A stretch of DNA of 18,812 nt from 40-80 sp964503665. GTDB lineage: Bacteria > Bacteroidota > Bacteroidia > Flavobacteriales_D > Crocinitomicaceae. Position 1 is the stretch's first letter, and every line of letters begins with the position of its first letter. The stretch is taken from positions 1 to 18,812 of the forward strand of contig CAZDAR010000048.1 in the NCBI GenBank assembly GCA_964503665.1, written 5' to 3'. Shown here piece by piece: positions 7,062-13,432 of this stretch. The notes under the pieces are model-generated. The model did no database searches and was not told the origin of the DNA. It worked only from the letters and a program-made list of their open reading frames with translations. A program made the position numbers and the translations under genes.

Positions 7062-7672
7062 TATTCATTCATTTTAAAGCCAATATCTCTAATGGACCGT
7101 GCGGACAGTGAAAATTTCACCGTATCAGGAAAACCTTCCACGCCCTCAATATTGATTGATTTAACATACATAAAGTCGATGCCTTTTTCATAAAATTGTT
7201 GACCGCTGACTTCAAGCACATTATTGTAATCAAACAATTTGCGCAGTCTTTCAATCTTCTCAGTTGGATAATGATGTTCGTTTGCATCAATGAGAATTCC
7301 TTGTATGTTTATATCCCAAGGAGCATTATTCCAACGTTCCACGACTTCCATTCCGTCACCATTGAGAGGTGTGATGATCAAATTCTTTTCGCGCGAAAAA
7401 CCGCAAATTAAAGGTGGAGCAAAGATGACTTTTTCCGATGGCGATACTTTGATGTTGTTTCTTAAAGTTCCACCATTGTACAGAATTTCGTAACCAAATT
7501 TCAATACTTTGTCATCATACTTAATAGTCACATCTTCAAAATCAGAAGCATCAGGCATATATGTTTCAAACCCATAAATTTGGGTATTTGCACTGGAATA
7601 TTTTCGTAAGTTACCACTCACAACATTGTTACCAAATGCAGATACATACCTTTCTGTTATATCTATGATCAT
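7061..7672 (-). CDS. DUF6046-like tail protein
   Basis: 203 residues. I recognise it as resembling DUF6046, a tail protein of unknown detailed function seen next to hub genes in Bacteroidota phages. It is mostly beta with a central segment DINIQGILIDANEHHYPTEKIERLRKLF (about 117-144) that resembles the core of tail proteins which bind the tube end (compare 'v.i.G.l.......YP...i..L..l' in LysM-bearing baseplate proteins). It overlaps the hub gene by 1 nt. Only 9 nt separate it from the end of the frameshifted chaperone product, exactly where a tape-measure gene would be expected. Confidence 0.6.
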   Translation of the reverse strand: MIIDITERYVSAFGNNVVSGNLRKYSSANTQIYGFETYMPDASDFEDVTIKYDDKVLKFGYEILYNGGTLRNNIKVSPSEKVIFAPPLICGFSREKNLIITPLNGDGMEVVERWNNAPWDINIQGILIDANEHHYPTEKIERLRKLFDYNNVLEVSGQQFYEKGIDFMYVKSINIEGVEGFPDTVKFSLSARSIRDIGFKMNE

Positions 7673-7681
7673 TGTATTTGT

Positions 7682-8244
7682 TTAAAGTGATGATATTAGT
7701 TTCTGTTCTGCGAGCCACTGTAGCTGATGCCACTTCTCCGACCAAACCTCGTCCGTTAATTCTTCCGGAAAGGGTATCTTGAAGTAAAAGGATAAAAGTG
7801 CGTTGATTTTGCGTTCTGCATCCAAATCATCACGCACTTTTAAACCGGTTTCCGCGCTTAGAAGTTTTTTACACGACCTTGTCTAATTGGAAATAACTCA
7901 GCGATTAAGCCCGCACAGGTGAAAAATAAATAGTCATCTGCCATCACCTCCTCCAAATTGGTCAACAAACATTGATTAACCAACATCTCTTGAGCTTTCT
8001 TTGGTTGTGATTCCACAAAACGCATGAACTGTGTTACCGTATTTCTATCAGGCACACAAGCTACAACTTCCATTTTCTCTGTACCTGTATCGTTCATTGG
8101 CAACTCCAAACGGCGTAGTTCATTTTTAGCTACCTTTTCAGGAAACTTTGATTTAATCGCCTCAATTGTAGCTAAAGGCACTTCGTGTAATTCAACTCTG
8201 TCGTTCAGCTGGATGTCGTTCAATTTGATTTCTTTCTTCTCCAT
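7682..8244 (-). CDS. Tail-assembly chaperone, -1 frameshift product
   Basis: A canonical slippery heptamer A_AAA_AAC lies at 7870-7864, with AAA-AAC in the zero frame, two codons before the zero-frame stop at 7858-7860. After a -1 shift, translation reads LLSAETGLKV...AEQKLISSL for 60 codons and stops at 7682-7684. The predicted product is 187 residues (127 shared plus 60). The extension is rich in Trp, Leu, Glu and Lys and looks like a real helical domain. A tail chaperone pair made by -1 frameshifting (lambda gpG/gpGT, Mu gp41/41') is one of the best conserved features of long-tailed phages. The gene follows the tail tube, as expected. A palindrome AAACCGGTTT lies shortly after the slip site. 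Confidence 0.8.
7858..8244 (-). CDS. Tail-assembly chaperone, zero-frame product
   Basis: 128 residues, the short and presumably more abundant product of the frameshift gene. It begins with charged residues (MEKKEIKLNDIQLNDRVELHEVP), followed by mostly helical sequence and ending RVKNF. Chaperones of this type coat the tape measure and keep it soluble while tube subunits polymerise around it. The start at 8244 follows an A-rich tract, usual for this window. Function is inferred from the slippery site and position after the tube gene. Confidence 0.75.
   Translation of the reverse strand: MEKKEIKLNDIQLNDRVELHEVPLATIEAIKSKFPEKVAKNELRRLELPMNDTGTEKMEVVACVPDRNTVTQFMRFVESQPKKAQEMLVNQCLLTNLEEVMADDYLFFTCAGLIAELFPIRQGRVKNF
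7864..7870 (-). promoter_or_regulatory. -1 ribosomal frameshift slippery site A_AAA_AAC
   Basis: In transcription order the codons are CGT GTA AAA AAC TTC TAA, so the X_XXY_YYZ heptamer A_AAA_AAC is in the correct phase for tandem -1 slippage. The stop follows one codon later. This is among the standard slip sites of bacterial and phage genes. Confidence 0.85.
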
Positions 8245-8276
8245 TTTTAAAATGTATTTAAGTTTTGAGTACTTTA

Positions 8277-8326
8277 GTAGCCGACGGTTTTACTCATAAT
8301 TAAACCGCCGACAACCGTTTTTTTTT
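8277..8326 (+). terminator. Hairpin with T-tract between tube and chaperone genes
   Basis: The inverted repeat 8277-8290 / 8302-8315 (GTAGCCGACGGTTT with a near-complementary partner, one mismatch and G-U pairs) is followed on the plus strand by nine T residues at 8318-8326. As a terminator it points against the late operon and would stop antisense transcripts. On the minus-strand mRNA it has no U-run, so there it would act as a stable stem after the tube gene, for example protecting tube mRNA. Confidence 0.45.
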
Positions 8327-8328
8327 GT

Positions 8329-8742
8329 TTATGCGTTATTAAATTCGATGCCCAGGACAAACAAATCATATTGCTTGCTCAATCCCATATCTCCCGACAC
8401 TTCACGTCCTTGTTTTTGGAACTTAGCAACAATGGTATCATTTACCAATTTGTTGTATTCGTTCACAAATGTTACGTTAATAGGAAATGGCTTGATGGAT
8501 AATAAATCACCCTTGCCTGCCTCTTCTAGTGGCAACACATCCTCCATAAATAAAGTTACGGATGCCGAATAAGACTTCTTACCTCGAGACCACGATGTCG
8601 GTTCATCCTTCAGTGTATAGTTTAATTGATGTTCCTGTTCAGTTTCGTAACTGATTTCCGAAATATTGATCGGTACACCATTGATGAATACAGATACATC
8701 GCCACTGTCGTATGCCTTTTTGTTTTTAATGATAGTTGCCAT
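8329..8742 (-). CDS. Tail tube protein
   Basis: 137 residues, the usual size of inner tube subunits of contractile tails. It is rich in beta strands, with SVFINGVPINISEISYETEQEHQLNYTLKDEPTSWSRGKKSYSASVTL (about 18-65): the 'v.v.G..i...s.i.......' opening and 'rG...ysgsit.' segment are typical of Mu gpM / P2 FII-like tube proteins. Its start overlaps the last base of the sheath gene stop, so sheath and tube are tightly coupled, and the frameshift chaperone follows. The tube is the channel for DNA ejection. Gene order sheath-tube-chaperone makes the call strong. Confidence 0.8.
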   Translation of the reverse strand: MATIIKNKKAYDSGDVSVFINGVPINISEISYETEQEHQLNYTLKDEPTSWSRGKKSYSASVTLFMEDVLPLEEAGKGDLLSIKPFPINVTFVNEYNKLVNDTIVAKFQKQGREVSGDMGLSKQYDLFVLGIEFNNA

Positions 8743-10046
8743 TATATTTTGTTTTTAAGGTTTAAAACGCCCCTGATTTCACCAATACTTCCATAAGGAA
8801 CAAGTGACCATTCAATGTTCAACACCTTAGCCACTAGCAAATCCGAATCAGGGTCTGTAAATGTTTTACCAGCTGAAATGTGTTGACGATTAACCATATC
8901 CGCAAATACGCCATCGCCCAAGTTGTCGAATGTCTTAACAACACCAACTGGAAGTTTTCCAGTTTTTGGATCAACAGGTTGACGGGTTTTTACTTTTGGA
9001 ATGAGTACGGTACGCAACATTCGTGAAGCCTCGTTCATTGTGCGTGTATAAGCAATTGTATGTTCGTTCATATTGCCCGAAGCATCAATTATAATCGGTG
9101 TACAGTTGTGGTCGCCATTAAATCGCCAACCTGTCAATCCCGAATACTTAATTGCGAAAATGTAACCTTTATCTTCCCAATCTTGAATATAAATATTACT
9201 CATAATTGGATTACCTTGTAAAAATACAGCCTCCTCCCATGCACCTTTCACAACATCGGTCAAATTGAAAACCTCGTTATCGCCAATATTTTGGTTTATT
9301 TCTGCACGTGCCATTACTCCGAGTACTGTTCCTGTGTCAGCGAAAACGGTATTAGTTGCTCCAATTGTTGCGTTTGCCGAAAAGTCGTCATAATACTTTT
9401 TTTCCCGACACACCATAACAGAGAGTCCTGGACAATTCAAACTTTCTTCATCACGCATATCATACACTGTTGCCGATGTTGGTTCAAAGTTTCCACCACC
9501 CAACATGACGCTGAAAGGTATGTCCTTTTCGGAAGACCAGTCATATAAGTCTGCAACGGCAGTCATACACGCTTTAGTTTCCGTTGTGATATTGTCAACG
9601 AGTCCCCACTCAGGCGCTACATTTTCATTGTGTAGATTATCAACTAATCCAACTTGTCGGACATCACCTTTCGTATAGTCCAATATTGCAGCCTTAAGAG
9701 CAGACAATCCTGTTGTGAGATTCGTCTTTAATGAATCCTTTAATAAGAAAACGTACAACTTAGTACCATTACCAGCCATTCTGAAAAATTCGCTGATATG
9801 ACGATGGACGTGCAATCCAAAGATAAAATCATTCTCTTGTGTAATTCCGATTGCCTGTGCTTGCGTAATACTCGTAAACGTGTATCTACGACTACTATCT
9901 GTCATTGCATCTAAGTATTCTGCTGTTTGCGTGTCGGATTGCTCCCACATACCTGCAATAACCAATAGCGATACACTTGTGTCGGAAGGTAGAACACTCA
10001 GTCCGACAGCTCCTTTATTTATTATAACACCTTTTAAGTTTGCCAT
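8742..10046 (-). CDS. Contractile tail sheath protein (DUF2586-like)
   Basis: 434 residues. The N-terminal MANLKGVIINKGAVGLSVLPSDTSVSLLVIAGM is typical of the Bacteroidota DUF2586 sheath family ('gv.i..g.gGlg...p..D.i.gli.'). The C-terminal part, with RTMNEASRMLRTVLIPKVKTRQPVDPKTGKL (about 335-366) and SLVPYGSIGEIRGVLNLKNKI at the end, matches the handshake region through which sheath subunits interlock ('v.i.w.lvP.gs...I.g.l.f...'). The sheath surrounds the tube and contracts on infection, so the phage is a myovirus. A hairpin (10061-10086) lies in the 53-nt gap before its start. It follows the head genes directly through one small unknown gene. Confidence 0.85.
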   Translation of the reverse strand: MANLKGVIINKGAVGLSVLPSDTSVSLLVIAGMWEQSDTQTAEYLDAMTDSSRRYTFTSITQAQAIGITQENDFIFGLHVHRHISEFFRMAGNGTKLYVFLLKDSLKTNLTTGLSALKAAILDYTKGDVRQVGLVDNLHNENVAPEWGLVDNITTETKACMTAVADLYDWSSEKDIPFSVMLGGGNFEPTSATVYDMRDEESLNCPGLSVMVCREKKYYDDFSANATIGATNTVFADTGTVLGVMARAEINQNIGDNEVFNLTDVVKGAWEEAVFLQGNPIMSNIYIQDWEDKGYIFAIKYSGLTGWRFNGDHNCTPIIIDASGNMNEHTIAYTRTMNEASRMLRTVLIPKVKTRQPVDPKTGKLPVGVVKTFDNLGDGVFADMVNRQHISAGKTFTDPDSDLLVAKVLNIEWSLVPYGSIGEIRGVLNLKNKI

Positions 10047-10060
10047 TATTTTAGGTTTTA

Positions 10061-10086
10061 ATAAAGGGAGGATTACCTCCCTTTAT
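10061..10086 (-). promoter_or_regulatory. Perfect hairpin upstream of the sheath gene
   Basis: An 11-bp perfect inverted repeat, ATAAAGGGAGG (10061-10071) and its complement (10076-10086), closes a 4-nt loop. On the minus-strand transcript it lies between the small unknown gene and the sheath start, without a clear U-run after it. It could be a weak terminator or an mRNA processing or stability stem that sets the sheath level relative to the head proteins. Confidence 0.6.
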
Positions 10087-10099
10087 ATTAGTTATTTTT

Positions 10100-10354
10100 T
10101 TACCTTTTTTTAGTTCTTTTTGCAGGTATCTTTTCTACCATATTAACAGCTTTAACAACATCTTCAGTTGTCTGTGTTACTTTTTCTTCTATAACATCGA
10201 CACTTGTGATTGTAATAACTGCATTCCTGTCATTTGAAGATTGGGTTGCATAATTCTCTCGAGTGAAAAACTCACCTTTATCGTTCACATAAAGAACGTT
10301 TACCTTAAGAGAAGAAAACAACCTTTTCGCTCTGTCTCTAATTTGCTTTTCCAT
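10100..10354 (-). CDS. Small protein between capsid and sheath genes, unknown
   Basis: 84 residues, not recognised. The first half reads as a short basic helix (MEKQIRDRAKRLFSSLK) and a beta pair with VLYVNDKGEFFTRENYA, the second half is acidic, and the C-terminus is basic (PAKRTKKR). It lies 13 nt after the capsid gene and before the sheath hairpin. By position it could be a head-tail joining or capsid-associated protein. The compact charged C-terminus may bind nucleic acid, which is only an inference. Confidence 0.6.
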   Translation of the reverse strand: MEKQIRDRAKRLFSSLKVNVLYVNDKGEFFTRENYATQSSNDRNAVITITSVDVIEEKVTQTTEDVVKAVNMVEKIPAKRTKKR

Positions 10355-10367
10355 ATTACAATACTTT

Positions 10368-11693
10368 TTAGTTGCCTGTTACTGTGTATATTTCAGCTAC
10401 AGAAGTACCAACAGGAGTAGTCACCTTTACATCGTATGCAGCGGCAGAAATTCCAGAAGGAACAGTTGCAGTAATCAAATTGTCATTTACGACAACAAAA
10501 GATGCTTCATCTACGCCGAACTTAACGGATGTCGTTCCTGTGAAATCTGTTCCAATAATTGCCAATGAGCTATCTACTTCACCAGTATTAGGAATCAACG
10601 AAGTGATTTCAGGTTCACTTGCAGGTGTAGGTGTAGCAGAATTACCACTAACAATTGCACCAATTGCACGTTGTTTTCTAGGCAACACAATGTAATAATG
10701 GCGAAGGTTGAACAATCTACGTTGGTTTAACGGTTCGGGATCAGACGTGTACGGTTTAGTACTTCCATTCGCTCTAAACATATCAGGAGCATAGAACGCT
10801 ATGGATGCTTGTCTGTCTGTTTCTGATGGTATTGCACCAAAAGACACTTTAGTCTTTGTTGTTGGTGCAAAGTAAGGTGTCTCCACATACCAATATACCT
10901 TAAAACCATATAACCGTTGAGAAAGCAGTCCGCCTTCAGAATCCGCTAATGAACCGTTTGTGAATAATGGTTTATCGCCTGCTTCTTCCAATAGGTCATT
11001 GTAATGATCAGAACCTAAAACCAATACACGCCCTGCTAATGGTATTTTTTGATCGTCGAATTTACGTTTTAACGCCAATAAATCTTTCAAAATCATTTTA
11101 TTCCTTCCTGTACCGTCATCTGTTCCTGTGGTAACAAGTACAGGTGTGTTATCGGTATTTGATGCTGGCGCAAGTGCGTGAATAGCTTTGTTGTGCTTTG
11201 TGCGCTCAGTTGCCGCAGTATGTTTTTCCACGACCTTACCAATCTTATCATAAGCGATATACTTGATTTCATCATCTGTGATGCTCGTTGCTTTCGTTTG
11301 GTATTTATCCAAGTTAATGGTTATGTTCGAATCCGTTTGCGACTGGATACCAATTGGATAAGAAGTATTATTGATCAACACTTCAGGATCTGCACCGATA
11401 TCGGTCAAATTGATCACTTCGTTTTCGCCTCTTGTTGCTGTCACCCAATGTGATTCATCAGGGATTTCATTCAAGAAACTCGCTTCTTCAGTAGTACGAA
11501 ATTGTTCCACCAAAACGTCTGACCAAATCTCTTGATTTAACCCTGACATGGCAGAACCCTGTGCTGGATTAATCATGGAGGCAATGGAAACTCCTGTTGC
11601 AGCAACCAATAATGGAATTCCTGACATGGATAAGGGTACTGCAAAAGCTAATGTAGCGAGTGTAATAAATGCTAATTTTACTATTTTTTTCAT
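10368..11693 (-). CDS. Major capsid protein with IPT/TIG Ig-like domain
   Basis: 441 residues. The central part (about 50-348) has the layout of an HK97-type or Mu gpT-like coat protein, including WVTATRGENEVINLTDIGADPEVLINN (about 83-109), VLVLGSDHYNDLL (about 221-233) and the RRLFNLRHYYIVLPRKQRAIGAIV end. A Thr/Pro linker (ATPTPASE, about 352-359) leads to a C-terminal domain at about 361-441 that reads PEITSLIPNTGEV...GTDFTGTTSVKFG...ITATVPSG...YDVKVTTPVG, the usual order of IPT/TIG immunoglobulin-like folds. The first 50 residues are hydrophobic and signal-peptide-like (MKKIVKLAFITLATLAFAVP), and may be removed by the protease encoded just upstream. The 11693 start follows an A/T-rich tract; later Met codons (40, 49) do not. 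Position after the protease/scaffold gene supports the call. Confidence 0.8.
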   Translation of the reverse strand: MKKIVKLAFITLATLAFAVPLSMSGIPLLVAATGVSIASMINPAQGSAMSGLNQEIWSDVLVEQFRTTEEASFLNEIPDESHWVTATRGENEVINLTDIGADPEVLINNTSYPIGIQSQTDSNITINLDKYQTKATSITDDEIKYIAYDKIGKVVEKHTAATERTKHNKAIHALAPASNTDNTPVLVTTGTDDGTGRNKMILKDLLALKRKFDDQKIPLAGRVLVLGSDHYNDLLEEAGDKPLFTNGSLADSEGGLLSQRLYGFKVYWYVETPYFAPTTKTKVSFGAIPSETDRQASIAFYAPDMFRANGSTKPYTSDPEPLNQRRLFNLRHYYIVLPRKQRAIGAIVSGNSATPTPASEPEITSLIPNTGEVDSSLAIIGTDFTGTTSVKFGVDEASFVVVNDNLITATVPSGISAAAYDVKVTTPVGTSVAEIYTVTGN

Positions 11694-11716
11694 TTTACTA
11701 TTTGTTATTTAGGTGA

Positions 11717-12196
11717 TTACTGTTTGAATTCTGTTCCGAATTTTGCTTTAAATAAAGCTTTAAACGTTTCTAAATCGTCGGCTTGCAATTTTTCCAACAC
11801 TCCTGGTTTCTTTTTCAATTCATCCCATGTTTCTGTTGTACTAGTTTGCCCTACAGAGTAGTTGATTCTATCAATCACGCTAGCAGGTTTACCTGTCATG
11901 TCTTCAAGGATAGAATTTAAGGTTTCAACACCAGCGTTCTTTCCGATGTTTTCATACTTCTCACGTTGTGATCCTGAAATCTTTCCTGCTTGAATAGCTG
12001 ATGCTACTGTACTTGAAATCGCATTATCTTTGAATGCTTTGATTTCGTTAGTTAGGCGTTGGATGGTTTCATCCTTGCTGACGCTTTCTTTTTGGCTATT
12101 GGATAATTGTGACTGAATCGCTTCAATTATTGCTGTGTCGGAGCTTGATTCTGAAACATTAGCCAAGCTTAAAGCATTGATTAACTGTTTTTTCAT
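11717..12196 (-). CDS. Possible internal-start scaffold protein (nested)
   Basis: In frame within the protease gene, the ATG at codon 218 is preceded by AATAATAAATAAT, the same kind of A/T-rich tract seen at most starts here. It would give a 159-residue helical product, MKKQLINALSLANV..., without the protease domain. Lambda makes scaffold Nu3 from within protease gene C in this way. Production of the shorter protein is an inference. Confidence 0.45.
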   Translation of the reverse strand: MKKQLINALSLANVSESSSDTAIIEAIQSQLSNSQKESVSKDETIQRLTNEIKAFKDNAISSTVASAIQAGKISGSQREKYENIGKNAGVETLNSILEDMTGKPASVIDRINYSVGQTSTTETWDELKKKPGVLEKLQADDLETFKALFKAKFGTEFKQ

Positions 12197-12847
12197 ATTA
12201 TTTATTATTTGCTTGTTGATATGCTGTTGGGAGGGATCTTGTGTCGAGGCTTCAAACTTTGATTTGAATGATTTTTGCAAGGCCACTAAGTCCATTTTTT
12301 TAAGACTTTCAGCTTGTAATACCTCATTTTCTTCCGTGAATACTGGCTCAATAATTTCATCTATCAAACCTGCTTCGAGTGCTTCTTCAGCTGAGAACCA
12401 ATTATCGCCAATCATCCATTGTTTAAGTTCGTCAACTGTTTTACCAGTGCGTTTGGAGTATTGATTGACAAATAACTTTTCCATGGACTGCAACAGCTTG
12501 GCGGCCGATGTCATTTCGATGTGTGTGCCGAAAGCAGAACCCCACGGCGCATGGACCATTACAAAGGCATTGGAAGCCATGCTTATCTTCTTACCTGCAA
12601 GCATGATAATAGAACCCATAGATGCCGATAATCCGTCAACCACAATGTTTACATTTGTCTTAGTGTTGGCTAATGTGTTGTAAATTAAGTTGCCTTCAAA
12701 TACATCCCCTCCAGGAGTGTGCAAATGAACAGTTACATCATCGTATTTAGAAAAGACACGGTTTAGTTCGTAAACTATATACCTCCCATCACCGTCGTAA
12801 ATCGTTCCGTATAGAAGTATTACGTTTTCATTAACTGTTGCAATCAT
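11717..12847 (-). CDS. ClpP-like head maturation protease fused to scaffold
   Basis: 376 residues. The N-terminal domain (1-170) is a ClpP/S14-type serine protease: nucleophile S76 in GLSASMGS (72-79), H99 in MVHAPWG, and D148 in GDNWFSAEEALEAGLID, with the HTPGGDVFEG loop at 43-52. The C-terminal part (about 218-376) is helical with a likely coiled coil (SNSQKESVSKDETIQRLTNEIKAFKD, about 249-275), as in scaffolding proteins. This arrangement matches head proteases that cleave scaffold and capsid N-termini during procapsid maturation. An in-frame ATG at 12196-12194, after an A/T-rich tract, may start a free scaffold protein. The gene begins the leftward block, 23 nt before the capsid gene. 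Confidence 0.88.
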   Translation of the reverse strand: MIATVNENVILLYGTIYDGDGRYIVYELNRVFSKYDDVTVHLHTPGGDVFEGNLIYNTLANTKTNVNIVVDGLSASMGSIIMLAGKKISMASNAFVMVHAPWGSAFGTHIEMTSAAKLLQSMEKLFVNQYSKRTGKTVDELKQWMIGDNWFSAEEALEAGLIDEIIEPVFTEENEVLQAESLKKMDLVALQKSFKSKFEASTQDPSQQHINKQIINNMKKQLINALSLANVSESSSDTAIIEAIQSQLSNSQKESVSKDETIQRLTNEIKAFKDNAISSTVASAIQAGKISGSQREKYENIGKNAGVETLNSILEDMTGKPASVIDRINYSVGQTSTTETWDELKKKPGVLEKLQADDLETFKALFKAKFGTEFKQ

Positions 12848-12874
12848 TGACGTTTAATTTTTAAAATTATGCAA

Positions 12875-12906
12875 CAAATATTTTGACAAAAAAAAGCTAG
12901 TTCCAA
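12875..12906 (-). promoter_or_regulatory. Candidate promoter of the leftward head/tail operon
   Basis: On the minus strand TTG (12906-12904) and AATATTTG (12882-12875) are 21 nt apart, close to the Bacteroidota TTG / TAnnTTTG pattern with one mismatch in the -7 element. The start would be about 20-25 nt before the protease ATG. Only resemblance supports it. Confidence 0.25.
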
Positions 12907-12923
12907 CTTTCTGTGCAACTAGC
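12888..12923 (-). terminator. Alternative terminator-like hairpin in the leftward leader
   Basis: On the minus strand GCTAGTT (12923-12917) can pair with AACTAGC (12902-12896) across a 14-nt loop, followed directly by eight T residues (12895-12888). This pairing competes with folding of the 39-nt palindrome, which uses the same GCTAGTT. If a transcript enters from upstream, the two structures could act as terminator and antiterminator. Confidence 0.4.
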
Positions 12924-12949
12924 GTAAATAATTTACGCTAGTTGCACAG
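12911..12949. promoter_or_regulatory. Perfect 39-nt palindrome in the divergent intergenic region
   Basis: The arm CTGTGCAACTAGCGTAAAT (12911-12929) and its exact complement (12931-12949) flank a single A. It lies in the 154-nt gap between the divergent late blocks, about 65 nt from the protease start and 53 nt from the small terminase start. Its place between the two candidate promoters suggests an operator for a dimeric regulator acting on both blocks. It could instead be a stable cruciform or RNA hairpin. Confidence 0.75.
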
Positions 12950-12976
12950 TTTTTAGAAAATGAGGCTCTAAAAACC

Positions 12977-12984
12977 AATTTTTG
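12977..12984 (+). promoter_or_regulatory. Candidate -7 element of the rightward packaging operon
   Basis: AATTTTTG is one mismatch from TAnnTTTG and lies 17 nt before the small terminase ATG. No well spaced TTG is seen, so this is weak. It is similar to the leftward candidate AATATTTG on the other side of the palindrome. Confidence 0.2.
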
Positions 12985-13001
12985 TAAGAAATATCATAGG
13001 T

Positions 13002-13430
13002 ATGAAAAAGAATGACCGCAAAAGAGCTATTGCTGAGGACTTATATATCACGAATGGAGAAACATTAAAAACCATCGCTGAAATGGTCGGTGTTTCCGAA
13101 AACACTGTTGGTTCGTGGGCGAAAAAGTTCAATTGGAAAGAACGAAGGATGAATCTTGCCACAGCGCCACACAAAATTAAGGAAGCACTTTTGGAACAGC
13201 TAGAGTCTGTCGTGAAGGGCGAAAAACCTATTTTCAATTCTGACGATATCGCCAAAATTACACGAGCACTGGAACGTGTCGATAAGAAGATTTCAAACCA
13301 AATGATAATAAGCGTTATGAAAGATTTTGACAGCTATCTGTTATCGATTGATATTGATCACGAACTACTTGACAAGTGCTTGGATTTACACAAAAAATTT
13401 ATTCATCACCGCATTTCAAACAACGATTAA
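13002..13430 (+). CDS. Small terminase-like DNA-binding protein
   Basis: 142 residues. The N-terminal KKNDRKRAIAEDLYITNGETLKTIAEMVGVSENTVGSWAKKFNWKERR (2-49) is a clear helix-turn-helix, the form found at the start of Mu-like small terminase subunits, with the recognition helix around 33-43. The remainder is helical (LLEQLESVVKGEKPIFNSDDIAKITRALERVDKK), as expected for an oligomeric ring. Small terminases bind the packaging site and pass DNA to the large subunit, which is encoded directly after it. It is the first gene of the rightward block. A transcription regulator is the alternative, but the neighbour argues for terminase. Confidence 0.75.
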   Translation: MKKNDRKRAIAEDLYITNGETLKTIAEMVGVSENTVGSWAKKFNWKERRMNLATAPHKIKEALLEQLESVVKGEKPIFNSDDIAKITRALERVDKKISNQMIISVMKDFDSYLLSIDIDHELLDKCLDLHKKFIHHRISNND

Positions 13431-13432
13431 AC

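Noticed and set aside
7682..7860. Broken or frameshifted pseudogene after the chaperone
   Set aside because: A canonical slippery heptamer in phase and the known biology of tail chaperones explain the frame change better than mutation.
13002..13430. Transcriptional repressor reading of the helix-turn-helix gene
   Set aside because: The gene runs straight into the large terminase on the same strand and the helical C-terminal part fits small terminases; a repressor remains only a secondary option.
13376..13432. Longer N-terminus of the large terminase from ATG 13376
   Set aside because: It would overlap the small terminase gene by 55 nt and the added residues do not look like a terminase start; the ATG at 13433 comes directly after the small terminase stop.
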